A DNA stretch of 20,923 nucleotides from Bacteroidota bacterium (GTDB lineage Bacteria; Bacteroidota; Bacteroidia; Flavobacteriales; Flavobacteriaceae): the NCBI GenBank assembly GCA_024278565.1, contig JAJRSY010000133.1, forward strand, positions 1 through 20,923. Direction: 5' to 3'. Positions 14,025-20,923 of this stretch are shown piece by piece. Every line of letters begins with the position of its first letter. Within the stretch, counting starts at the first letter, position 1. A program made the translations under genes and the position numbers. The notes under the pieces were generated by a model, which worked only from the letters and a program-made list of their open reading frames with translations, had not been told where the DNA came from and did not search any database.

Positions 14025-15716
14025 ATGAATAGATTATTTTCAGGACTTATCATTTTTTTTTCTTTGGGAGTTTTCGGGCAAGACAAATACCCCATAGATG
14101 CTTTCAGACCGCCCTTGGATATTCCTTTGGTTTTGTCCGGCACCTTTGGTGAGCTCAGGAACAATCACTTTCACTCTGGTATCGATATAAAAACGCAACA
14201 ACGCCAAGGACTGCCAATCTATTCCATTGGAAATGGCACCGTAACACGCATAAAAGTATCATATTGGGGCTATGGCAAAGTGCTGTATATTGCCCACCCA
14301 AATGGGTATACCTCGGTTTATGGGCACTTACAAAAATTCGCTCCAGAAATTGAGGAGTACATCAAAAAAATTCAATACAAGAAAAAATCGTACCAGGTAG
14401 AGGTCTTTCCCGATTATGGCGAATTAAAGGTAGAAAAAGGAACACTGATTGCCTATAGTGGCAATACGGGCGGCTCTTCGGGCCCGCACCTTCATTTTGA
14501 AATCAGAAGCAGTATCTCACAAAATCCCACCAATCCGTTATTATACGGTATCGATATAAGAGATGCCACGGATCCTATTTTAGAAAGGTTATATGCCTAT
14601 CCGCTTTCTGAAAATGCGCAGGTGAACCAGAGTAATGATAAGGTTCAAGTTAATTTCTCAAAACAAAAAGATGGTACCTTCTTGGCTGATACTGTCATTG
14701 CATCGGGCACTATTGGGTTTGGAATTTTGACCTACGACCGCCAAGATATGGCAGCCAACAAAAACGGAATTTACTCGGTACAACAATTGGTAAACGGTAA
14801 ACTGTACACCGAATATGATTTCGAGACCTTCTCCTTCTCAGAAACCAGGTATATAAACACGCTTATAGATTATGACCATTATGGCAAATACCGACAAAAA
14901 ATACAACAGTGCTTCAAAGCACCGGGCAATCGGTTGAGCATTTACAATACCTTAAAGAATGAGGGGAAAATAGCAGTTGTCGAAGGGCTTTCCTACAACG
15001 TGGAACTATTGATAAAAGACCTTAAGGGCAACCTGACCAAGGTAACCATACCCGTTGAAGGAAAAAAAGAGCCTTTATTGATAAAAAAAGAAGAGACGAA
15101 GACCGATAATTATGTCATCGCCAAAAAACCCAACAACTATGACCTTGGGACAGCTAAGATCTACTTTCCCGCAAATACATTTTATAAAAATTTCTACATT
15201 GATCTAAAAAAAGGAAAAGATACCATCACAGTGCACAACGGCAGGGTGCCCGCACATCGCAATTTCACAATCTCCTTTGATGTGTCTAAGTTTTCCAAAG
15301 AAGAGCGTAAACAGCTTTTTATTGCCCGATTAAACAAAAAGTTGAAACCCAGCTACGCTTCAACCTACAAAAGAGGCGGCACCTTTACAACAAGAACACG
15401 TAATTTAGGTACTTATACTTTGGCAAAGGATACCATTTCACCAAAAATAAAACCTAAGAACTTTAAAGAAAAACAATGGCTGAACAATTACAACTATCTC
15501 AGTTTACGAATATCAGACGACCTCAGCGGTATTGACAGCTATTCGGCCACCTTGAACGGTAAATGGATCCTGATGGAGTACGAACCAAAGACCAATACGA
15601 TTACTTATAATTTTGACGATAATACCCTAGACCAAACGCAGTTCGATCTTGTGGTCAAGGTAACCGACAATGTAGGAAACAGCACTACCCTTAACAGTAA
15701 ATTTTATAGAAAATAA
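14025..15716 (+). CDS. M23 (LytM-type) peptidase, exported
   Basis: A 563-residue protein with a signal peptide (1-18, ending GVFGQ). The LytM domain is intact: H50-x3-D54 in HFHSGID, YGHL with H101, and H155-x-H157 in GPHLHFEIR, the zinc and catalytic residues of M23 enzymes. Such enzymes cut peptide cross-links of peptidoglycan. The domain is N-terminal. Residues 200-563 are a long beta-rich part that ends in an Ig-like module (DDLSGIDSYSATLNG to VKVTDNVGNST). All zinc ligands are present, so it should be active. A TonB-dependent receptor starts four bases after its stop, so the two are almost certainly one operon. Confidence 0.92.
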   Translation: MNRLFSGLIIFFSLGVFGQDKYPIDAFRPPLDIPLVLSGTFGELRNNHFHSGIDIKTQQRQGLPIYSIGNGTVTRIKVSYWGYGKVLYIAHPNGYTSVYGHLQKFAPEIEEYIKKIQYKKKSYQVEVFPDYGELKVEKGTLIAYSGNTGGSSGPHLHFEIRSSISQNPTNPLLYGIDIRDATDPILERLYAYPLSENAQVNQSNDKVQVNFSKQKDGTFLADTVIASGTIGFGILTYDRQDMAANKNGIYSVQQLVNGKLYTEYDFETFSFSETRYINTLIDYDHYGKYRQKIQQCFKAPGNRLSIYNTLKNEGKIAVVEGLSYNVELLIKDLKGNLTKVTIPVEGKKEPLLIKKEETKTDNYVIAKKPNNYDLGTAKIYFPANTFYKNFYIDLKKGKDTITVHNGRVPAHRNFTISFDVSKFSKEERKQLFIARLNKKLKPSYASTYKRGGTFTTRTRNLGTYTLAKDTISPKIKPKNFKEKQWLNNYNYLSLRISDDLSGIDSYSATLNGKWILMEYEPKTNTITYNFDDNTLDQTQFDLVVKVTDNVGNSTTLNSKFYRK

Positions 15717-15720
15717 AAGT

Positions 15721-18189
15721 TTGAAGTTTTTAAAACACATACTTTTTATAGTGGTATTGTGCAATTTCATGTCTCTTACCGCGCAGACAGCGACCATTAC
15801 CGGAGTGGTATTAGATCAGCAGAACAAGCCTTTACAGAATGTAAACATTTCTACCATCGCAAATGGAGCTTTCTCTGACATCAACGGGTTTTATCTAATT
15901 CAAATAGTTTCTGATACAGAAACTTTGGTCACTTTTTCACATTTAGGGCATAAAAATGTGGTTCTAGAGAGATTGATCCTATCAACGAACGAAACCTTCG
16001 AATTCAATCCTGTGATGAAAACAGATGTAATTCAAGTGGCAGAAGTTATCGTCTCTCCGACAGGGAAAAAAAATATCGAGGGTGTGGTTTCGATTCCCAG
16101 AGAGGTAATAAAGCAAATACCCGGGGCAAATGCCGGAGTGGAAAATGTTTTAAAGCTATTGCCCAGTGTATCTTCAAGCAACGAGCTGAGCACACAGTAC
16201 TCGGTTCGTGGGGGCAATTACGACGAAAATTTGGTGTATGTGAACGAAATAGAGGTGTACCGCCCTTTTCTTATCAGATCTGCACAACAAGAAGGTTTGA
16301 GTTTTGTAAATAGTGACCTTGTGCAGAACGTGAAGTTTTCAGCCGGTGGGTTTCAAGCAAAATATGGCGATAAACTATCTTCGGTTCTCGATATCACCTA
16401 TAAAAACCCAGTAACTTCCGAAGTCCAAATAAGCCTAAGTTTTTTAGGTGCCAGTGCTTCGGTAGAGACCGTGTCAAAACGAAAACGGTTTACCAGTATT
16501 ACAGGAATACGGTACCGTAACAATTCGCTTTTGGTGAACAGTAAACAAACTAAAACGAATTTCAATCCCACTTTTTTCGATGCCCAAAGTTATTTCACCT
16601 ATCACTTCTCAGAAAAATTCAGCTTGAACTTTTTAGGAAACATCTCGGTCAATGACTACCAGAACCAGCCATTGAAAAGGCAGACCAATTTCGGCACCCT
16701 CGACCAGCCCAAAGCCTTAGTCGTACATTACCAAGGAAAGGAAAACAATAAATACAACACCGCTTTTGGAGCCTTGAAAGCAAACTATTTTTTAAACGAC
16801 AACACCGTATTGAAGCTGATCTCATCAATCTACCATACCACTGAAGAAGAACGTTCAGATGTTATAGCGCAGTACGAACTGGGTGAAATTGACACCAATT
16901 TAGGAAGTGATACCCTCGGAGAGGTTACTGCTTCTAAAGGCATTGGGTCACAGTTCAATAGGGCTAGAAACAACCTCGACGCCCTTATTTTCAACCTTGC
17001 CCATAAAGGAAAACACACCGCAGGAGAAAAGACTATTGAATGGGGGCTGAAATACACCCATGAAGATATACGCGATCAGCTACGTGAATCTGAATTTATT
17101 GATTCGACCGGATTTTCAATTAGACCTCCCTTACCGGAATTCAGAAACGATCAACCCGAAGAACCCTTCGAAGGTCCCCTAACCGCATATACCTCATTGA
17201 TTGCCAAAAATTTTGTAAAAACCAATCGATTCTCTGCCTTCTCGCAATTCAGTGAACATTTTATTTGGAAAAGCCATAGCCTATATTACAATTTAGGAAT
17301 ACGGGCGCAACATTGGACGGTAAGTGGAACTGGCGTACCCAAGGTTTCGCAAACCGTTGTAAGCCCTAGGGCGCAATTTGTCATAAAACCCCATTGGAAG
17401 AAAGACATGCTGTTTCGCCTTTCAACGGGCATCTACCATCAGCCCCCATTTTACAGAGAGCTACGTGACAACCTTGGTCTTGTACAATCTGCGGTTAAAG
17501 CCCAAAAATCAATACACTTTGTACTGGGCAACGAATACAGTTTTATACTGTGGGACCGACCCTTCACGTTGTTGACCGAAACCTACTATAAAAAATTGAC
17601 CAACGTAAACACCTATACCTTGGAAGATGTGCGCATACGATATTCAGCCGACAACAATGCCAAAGCATATGTTTACGGAGCCGAATTGAGAATGAACGGA
17701 GCCTTCGTTCCTGGAACGGAATCATGGGTAAGTATCGGGTTTTTAAAAACAGAAGAAAACAGTAATAAAAGGGGCTATATCGCCCGCCCTACCGATCAAC
17801 GCCTAAAATTCGCCATTCTGTTTCAAGATTATATACCTGATAGGCCCAATATAAAAATGTATTTGAACCTTGTATACAATACAGGGGTGCCCGGTGGTTC
17901 ACCAAATTATGTAGATCCGTATATTTACCAAAGTAGATTAAGAGATTATAAGCGTGCAGATTTAGGAATTTCATATATTTTTGTAAATGAAGAAAACCGA
18001 TATCCTAAAAATCATTGGTTGCATAAATTCAAAGAACTGAATGTTGGTTTTGAGGTTTTCAATCTCTTTAACAACCAAAATTCAATAACAAACACATGGG
18101 TTAGGGATATCGACAGCAAACAACAATTTGCCGTACCCAATTTTATGACAAGCCGTGTACTCAATTTAAGAATGAGTGCCCGATTTTAA
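15721..18189 (+). CDS. TonB-dependent outer-membrane receptor with CarboxypepD-reg-like domain
   Basis: An 822-residue protein: a signal peptide (1-22, ending SLTAQ), a CarboxypepD-reg-like domain (about 23-105, ATITGVVLDQQNKPLQNVNI), a plug (about 108-230) with SVRGGNYDENLVYVNEIEVY and VKFSAGGFQAKYGDKLSSVLD, then a 22-strand-type barrel ending in phenylalanine (NLRMSARF). It imports a ligand across the outer membrane using TonB energy. No SusD partner is next to it, so it is not a SusC/SusD glycan system; a substrate cannot be named. The start is TTG 15721: the next ATG (MSLTAQ) would remove the signal peptide. Pairing with an M23 peptidase hints at an envelope-related task, which is inference only. 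Confidence 0.9.
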   Translation: MKFLKHILFIVVLCNFMSLTAQTATITGVVLDQQNKPLQNVNISTIANGAFSDINGFYLIQIVSDTETLVTFSHLGHKNVVLERLILSTNETFEFNPVMKTDVIQVAEVIVSPTGKKNIEGVVSIPREVIKQIPGANAGVENVLKLLPSVSSSNELSTQYSVRGGNYDENLVYVNEIEVYRPFLIRSAQQEGLSFVNSDLVQNVKFSAGGFQAKYGDKLSSVLDITYKNPVTSEVQISLSFLGASASVETVSKRKRFTSITGIRYRNNSLLVNSKQTKTNFNPTFFDAQSYFTYHFSEKFSLNFLGNISVNDYQNQPLKRQTNFGTLDQPKALVVHYQGKENNKYNTAFGALKANYFLNDNTVLKLISSIYHTTEEERSDVIAQYELGEIDTNLGSDTLGEVTASKGIGSQFNRARNNLDALIFNLAHKGKHTAGEKTIEWGLKYTHEDIRDQLRESEFIDSTGFSIRPPLPEFRNDQPEEPFEGPLTAYTSLIAKNFVKTNRFSAFSQFSEHFIWKSHSLYYNLGIRAQHWTVSGTGVPKVSQTVVSPRAQFVIKPHWKKDMLFRLSTGIYHQPPFYRELRDNLGLVQSAVKAQKSIHFVLGNEYSFILWDRPFTLLTETYYKKLTNVNTYTLEDVRIRYSADNNAKAYVYGAELRMNGAFVPGTESWVSIGFLKTEENSNKRGYIARPTDQRLKFAILFQDYIPDRPNIKMYLNLVYNTGVPGGSPNYVDPYIYQSRLRDYKRADLGISYIFVNEENRYPKNHWLHKFKELNVGFEVFNLFNNQNSITNTWVRDIDSKQQFAVPNFMTSRVLNLRMSARF

Positions 18190-18245
18190 TCAATGTATCA
18201 CTTTTTATCGGTCAACAAACAGACTGGTTCCTGAAATAAAAATAA

Positions 18246-18908
18246 ATGAAGAATGCCATTTATTGTTTTATTTTTTTAATTGGGACTTCATTGAATGCCC
18301 AAAAAAACATTTACGAAAGTGCCAAATTTGATGCGCTGAGCAAACAACATGAAGTACTGGCCATCTTACCTTTTCTCACCAATCTGGATCTGAAAGATGA
18401 AGTTTCAAAAAAAGAATTGAAAAGGCGTGCGAAAAAAGAGGGCTATGCCGTACAAAATGCATTGAAAACCTACTTTTCAAAACGCAAGAAAAAAAAGAAA
18501 TTTTTAGTTGATTTTCAAAATACCAAAAACACGAATGCGATTCTGTCCAAAAACGATATCTCTTACGAGAATATAGACATCTATACTATAAAGGAACTTA
18601 GCGAAATACTTCAGGTCGATGGCATCATTAGTGGTAGTTTAGATTTGAACATCTTGTTGTCTAAAGGTGTTTCTGACGAATTCAATTTTATTGATTTTCT
18701 TTTGGGCGATGCCAATTTTGGCCGTATCGGCATGAAAATAAGTGATGGCAAAACAGGTAAGCTTCTCTGGAAATACGAAAAGACGATCAACAAAAAATCT
18801 GGTAAGAATACCAATGACATGATTGATAGAATGATGAAATTGGCCGCTAGAAAATTCCCGTACGAAAAAGAACGGAAAAAAGATAGAAAAAGGAAGACAA
18901 AGGGCTGA
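18246..18908 (+). CDS. Exported protein of unknown function, CsgG/LpoB-like fold possible
   Basis: A 220-residue protein with a clear signal peptide (1-18, ending SLNAQ) and no lipobox. The mature part has VLAILPFLTNLDLKDE, a basic linker (FSKRKKKKKF), ILQVDGIISGSL, then GRIGMKISDGKTGKLLWKYEKTI and RMMKLAARKFPY. The order 'strand AILPF, helix, VDGIISGS, strand, KLLWKYE, helix ending FPY' resembles periplasmic CsgG/LpoB/GNA1162-type modules. I see no diagnostic residue that settles it. The protein ends in a strongly basic tail (KERKKDRKRKTKG). It lies 56 bases after the TonB receptor on the same strand with no own -7 box, so it may belong to that operon. It converges on the cysteine desulfurase gene with a gap of 26 bases. 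Confidence 0.82.
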   Translation: MKNAIYCFIFLIGTSLNAQKNIYESAKFDALSKQHEVLAILPFLTNLDLKDEVSKKELKRRAKKEGYAVQNALKTYFSKRKKKKKFLVDFQNTKNTNAILSKNDISYENIDIYTIKELSEILQVDGIISGSLDLNILLSKGVSDEFNFIDFLLGDANFGRIGMKISDGKTGKLLWKYEKTINKKSGKNTNDMIDRMMKLAARKFPYEKERKKDRKRKTKG

Positions 18909-18934
18909 ATTTGATAATCAACTTTTTCTTTAGT

Positions 18935-20080
18935 CTACTTTTGTACAAAGTCTTTCAATACCCCAATCGTATAATCCAACTCCTCTTTAGTGTTGTATTT
19001 TGAAAAAGAAAAACGCAGCGATGGTTTTTTCAGATCTTCATCTGACAGTATTTCAGAAAGTACATGAGAGCCTTTATCGCTTCCTGACTGGCAGGCACTG
19101 CCTTTTGAGCAGGCAATTCCCTTTAGATCCAAATGAAACAACAACATCAACGCTTTTTGGGGTTCCATCGGCAATAGTACGTTGACCAAAGTATATGTGC
19201 TTTTTTCTAGGTCACCCGAATGACCATTGAATTTAACAGCTGGAATGTGCTCTTTTATTTTTTCAATAAAATACCGCTTCAATTCGGTTACATAGGCTGC
19301 TTCTTTCTCTAAATTAGCATAGGCACAGATAAATGCTTCCTCAAGACCTATGATATTGTGAAAAGATTCGGTCCCTGCACGATACCCACGTTCTTGGCTA
19401 CCGCCAGAAATCATATGTCCTAATCCTGAATTCTTCCGAATAAAGGCAAAACCAACCCCCTTTGGACCATGAAATTTATGGGCCGCTGCAGTCATGAAAT
19501 CAATTGGGGTTTTTTGTACATCCCAAGGGTAATGGCCTATCGACTGTACCGTATCAGAATGAAAAAGCGCATTGTGCCCCTTGCAAATACGACATATCCC
19601 ATCAATATTCGATTTATTGCCAATCTCATTGTTTATATGCATAAGACTGACCAATTTTTTCGAATCATCTTTTTGCAACAATTCTTCTAAGTGAGATAGT
19701 TTCGGATCGCCATATTCGTCCAGATCAACAAACCTCAGATCAACGCCACCCGATTTCTGTAAATTTTCAGCGGTATGAAGTACGGCATGGTGCTCTATTT
19801 TTGAAGTGATAATGGTCTTTACACCCAGATTGGCCACGGCGCACCTTAAGATCATATTATCGGCCTCGGTACCCCCAGAGGTGAAAATAATCTCGCCGGG
19901 CCGTGCGTTCAAATACTTGGCGATGGTTTTTCTGGCACTTTCTATCGCTGTTTTTGCTGACCTACCAAAACTATGAACGGAAGACGGATTTCCATAAAAC
20001 CCCTCTAACGCAACCTGCATTTTGATAATTACACTTTCTCTTACCTGCGTAGTGGCAGCACTGTCAAGATATACCTTCAT
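18935..20080 (-). CDS. Cysteine desulfurase (NifS/IscS family)
   Basis: A 381-residue PLP enzyme that takes sulfur from cysteine for Fe-S clusters and thio-cofactors. Visible marks are LDSAATTQV, the FTSGGTEADNM phosphate-binding stretch, HHAV, the Schiff-base lysine K202 in AAAHKFHGPKG, RAGTESFHNIIG, and the sulfur-carrying C330 in KGSACQSGSDKGSHVL. The catalytic cysteine lies on a short loop, unlike the long SGSACTSAS loop of E. coli IscS. I choose ATG 20080 (MKVYLDSAAT). An in-frame ATG at 20104 would add eight residues. No iscU or suf genes are near, so whether it serves clusters or tRNA thiolation is open. The upstream region contains several hairpins. Confidence 0.9.
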   Translation of the reverse strand: MKVYLDSAATTQVRESVIIKMQVALEGFYGNPSSVHSFGRSAKTAIESARKTIAKYLNARPGEIIFTSGGTEADNMILRCAVANLGVKTIITSKIEHHAVLHTAENLQKSGGVDLRFVDLDEYGDPKLSHLEELLQKDDSKKLVSLMHINNEIGNKSNIDGICRICKGHNALFHSDTVQSIGHYPWDVQKTPIDFMTAAAHKFHGPKGVGFAFIRKNSGLGHMISGGSQERGYRAGTESFHNIIGLEEAFICAYANLEKEAAYVTELKRYFIEKIKEHIPAVKFNGHSGDLEKSTYTLVNVLLPMEPQKALMLLFHLDLKGIACSKGSACQSGSDKGSHVLSEILSDEDLKKPSLRFSFSKYNTKEELDYTIGVLKDFVQK

Positions 20081-20114
20081 ATCAATTGAAACATAATGAA
20101 ACATAAGTCAATAA

Positions 20115-20135
20115 CCTCGGGGCAAACCCACGAGG
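20115..20135. repeat. CCTCG...CGAGG hairpin upstream of the cysteine desulfurase gene
   Basis: CCTCGGGG (20115-20122) pairs with CCCaCGAGG (20127-20135), with one bulged A and a four-base loop. It lies 35 bases upstream of ATG 20080 and would be in the - strand leader. It may be a repeat-family member rather than a gene-specific regulator. Confidence 0.6.
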
Positions 20136-20154
20136 CATGAAAAAGTAAAATACC

Positions 20155-20176
20155 CCCGCCTGCCGGACGGGCAGGT
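20155..20176. repeat. GC-rich palindromic repeat, copy 6 (inverted orientation)
   Basis: CCTGCC (20159-20164) and GGCAGG (20170-20175) flank GGACG. The reverse strand reads AACCTGCCCGTCCGGCAGG, close to the copies at 7831 and 184. Confidence 0.7.
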
Positions 20177-20177
20177 T

Positions 20178-20193
20178 TTGCATTTCGATGCAA
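20178..20193. other. Six-pair hairpin with TTCG loop
   Basis: TTGCAT and ATGCAA pair perfectly around TTCG, a very stable tetraloop when transcribed on the + strand. It lies directly after palindrome copy 6. Function unknown. Confidence 0.55.
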
Positions 20194-20235
20194 GTATACG
20201 GGGAATTAAACCCACTGGTGGGATTAAACTGGTCA

Positions 20236-20260
20236 AAATTAACTGAATAAAAGTTAATTT
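20236..20260. promoter_or_regulatory. Inverted repeat between divergent genes
   Basis: AAATTAACT and AGTTAATTT are perfect nine-base inverted repeats around GAATAAA. The left arm overlaps a - strand -7-like box (TAATTTTG, 20234-20241) that could serve the cysteine desulfurase gene. It may be an operator. Confidence 0.4.
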
Positions 20261-20297
20261 CTACTTAATTCAAATGAAACTTATCGAATATTTCGCT

Positions 20298-20305
20298 TAA
20301 ATTTG
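20298..20305 (+). promoter_or_regulatory. Candidate -7 box for the small lipoprotein gene
   Basis: TAAATTTG fits TAnnTTTG and ends four bases before ATG 20310, implying a leaderless or nearly leaderless mRNA. No -33 TTG at proper distance. Confidence 0.4.
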
Positions 20306-20309
20306 GAAT

Positions 20310-20825
20310 ATGAAAAGAATGCTTTTTTTTGGACTTTTAACCATTTTCGCTTCCTGTGACGATGGTGATCTACAAATTGAGACCTTAGACTTTGATAGTG
20401 CGACCATTCAAAACTGCAAGGCCGTTGCCTTAGATGAGGCAAATGTGTTTTTTAAACTGAACGATAGCGAGGCCTTGATTTTAGAATTGCCTGTAGGACC
20501 CATAAAAAACGAGGTTTCAACAGCCCAAATCGAAATTGCCGTTAGCGAATCAGGACCTGCTAAAATAACCTATCGAACTTTTTCTGATAAGATTACCAAA
20601 AACTATTTCTGTGATGAAATACCTTTGACCGAACCTACGGTTATTGATGAGATCATTGCCCAAGGGGGTACGGTATTTGTTACAACAACTCTGAAAGAAG
20701 ATAATAAAACCTTTGAGCACAATATAAAACTGAGCGGTATTTCACTGCTCACCTCAAGTAATGTCCGAATTACAAACCTGACCATCGACAATTTCGGCCC
20801 CGTTACCACCATATTGGAAGAGTAG
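20310..20825 (+). CDS. Small lipoprotein of unknown function
   Basis: A 171-residue protein. The N-terminus MKRMLFFGLLTIFASC is a lipoprotein signal with the cysteine at 16, after F-A-S. The residues right after the cysteine are acidic (CDDGD). In Bacteroidota an acidic stretch at this place is known as an export signal that carries lipoproteins to the cell surface, so surface exposure is possible. The mature part looks beta-rich (AQIEIAVSESGPAKITYRTF, GGTVFVTTTLKEDNKTF) with two further cysteines, C31 and C96. I recognise no family. It is divergent from the cysteine desulfurase gene and converges on the partial gene at 20830, four bases away. Confidence 0.82.
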   Translation: MKRMLFFGLLTIFASCDDGDLQIETLDFDSATIQNCKAVALDEANVFFKLNDSEALILELPVGPIKNEVSTAQIEIAVSESGPAKITYRTFSDKITKNYFCDEIPLTEPTVIDEIIAQGGTVFVTTTLKEDNKTFEHNIKLSGISLLTSSNVRITNLTIDNFGPVTTILEE

Positions 20826-20829
20826 CTTA

Positions 20830-20922
20830 TTAAAAATCATGTTGCTTTTTTTGAAATATATACACCTCGGTTGCCCCCAAGCCATATTTTTGGTAATCGG
20901 CATCGTAATATTTTAAGTTTTC
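20830..20922 (-). CDS. C-terminal end of an unidentified protein, cut by the window edge
   Basis: On the - strand an open frame comes in from the right edge and stops at TAA 20830-20832. The 30 residues read ENLKYYDADYQKYGLGATEV, then YIFQKKQHDF. The GATEVYIFQK ending looks like a final beta strand of a soluble enzyme, but I cannot name the family. It converges tail to tail with the lipoprotein gene. Confidence 0.6.
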   Translation of the reverse strand, partial: ENLKYYDADYQKYGLGATEVYIFQKKQHDF

Positions 20923-20923
20923 A

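Noticed and set aside
13870..14028. A 52-codon + strand frame (starts MRASGNVKRS) whose stop overlaps the M23 start as ATGA
   Set aside because: The overlap is tempting, but the peptide has no family features, the -7 box of the M23 gene lies inside it, and frames of this length are common in AT-rich intergenic DNA.
15721..18189. Reading the receptor as part of a SusC/SusD polysaccharide utilisation locus
   Set aside because: There is no SusD-like lipoprotein and no glycoside hydrolase nearby; its neighbours are an M23 peptidase and an unknown exported protein.

Overview
The window looks like ordinary chromosome from a marine-type member of the Flavobacteriaceae (Bacteroidota). This rests on AT-rich coding DNA, absence of Shine-Dalgarno sites, -7 boxes of the TAnnTTTG type, a CarboxypepD-reg/TonB-dependent receptor, a DUF349 protein, an OstA-like protein, ribonuclease Y and tandem DUF368 genes. 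The genus cannot be read from the sequence alone. There is no phage, CRISPR array or obvious defence island. Most of the interest lies in the non-coding DNA.

Layout: (1) 1-430 is a decayed edge. It holds the last 39 codons of an IS1595-like transposase and two GC-rich palindromes. (2) 431-7633 is a + strand run: OstA/LptA-like protein, class III aminotransferase, TPR protein, two adjacent DUF368 polyprenyl-phosphate transporter homologues, and aroE, whose start overlaps the second DUF368 gene. Two large hairpins fill the gap before the TPR gene. (3) 7634-8978 is a scrap yard. It has three copies of the GC-rich palindrome, several copies of an insertion-sequence end, and a wrecked IS4-type element (about 7943-8869) with intact terminal inverted repeats and a frameshifted, internally deleted transposase. 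(4) 8979-11030 is a five-repeat DUF349 protein, followed by a bidirectional terminator. (5) 13759 down to 11270 (- strand) is a ZapB-like coiled coil, zapA, a probable 6S RNA and rny. (6) 14025-18908 (+) is an M23 peptidase, a TonB-dependent receptor and a secreted protein of unknown function. (7) 20080 down to 18935 (-) is a cysteine desulfurase. Then come a palindrome-rich intergenic region, a small + strand lipoprotein and the C-terminal end of an unidentified - strand gene.

Functionally, many genes concern the cell envelope and division: OstA-like protein (outer-membrane glycolipid traffic), DUF368 (undecaprenyl-phosphate recycling), M23 peptidase, TonB receptor, lipoprotein and ZapA/ZapB-like. 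Others are housekeeping: aroE, RNase Y, 6S RNA and cysteine desulfurase. I found no new multi-gene system. The best leads are the 6S-like RNA between zapA and rny, the DUF368 pair, the long hairpin at 3441-3508, the block shared by the dead IS and the DUF349 leader, and the two repeat families.
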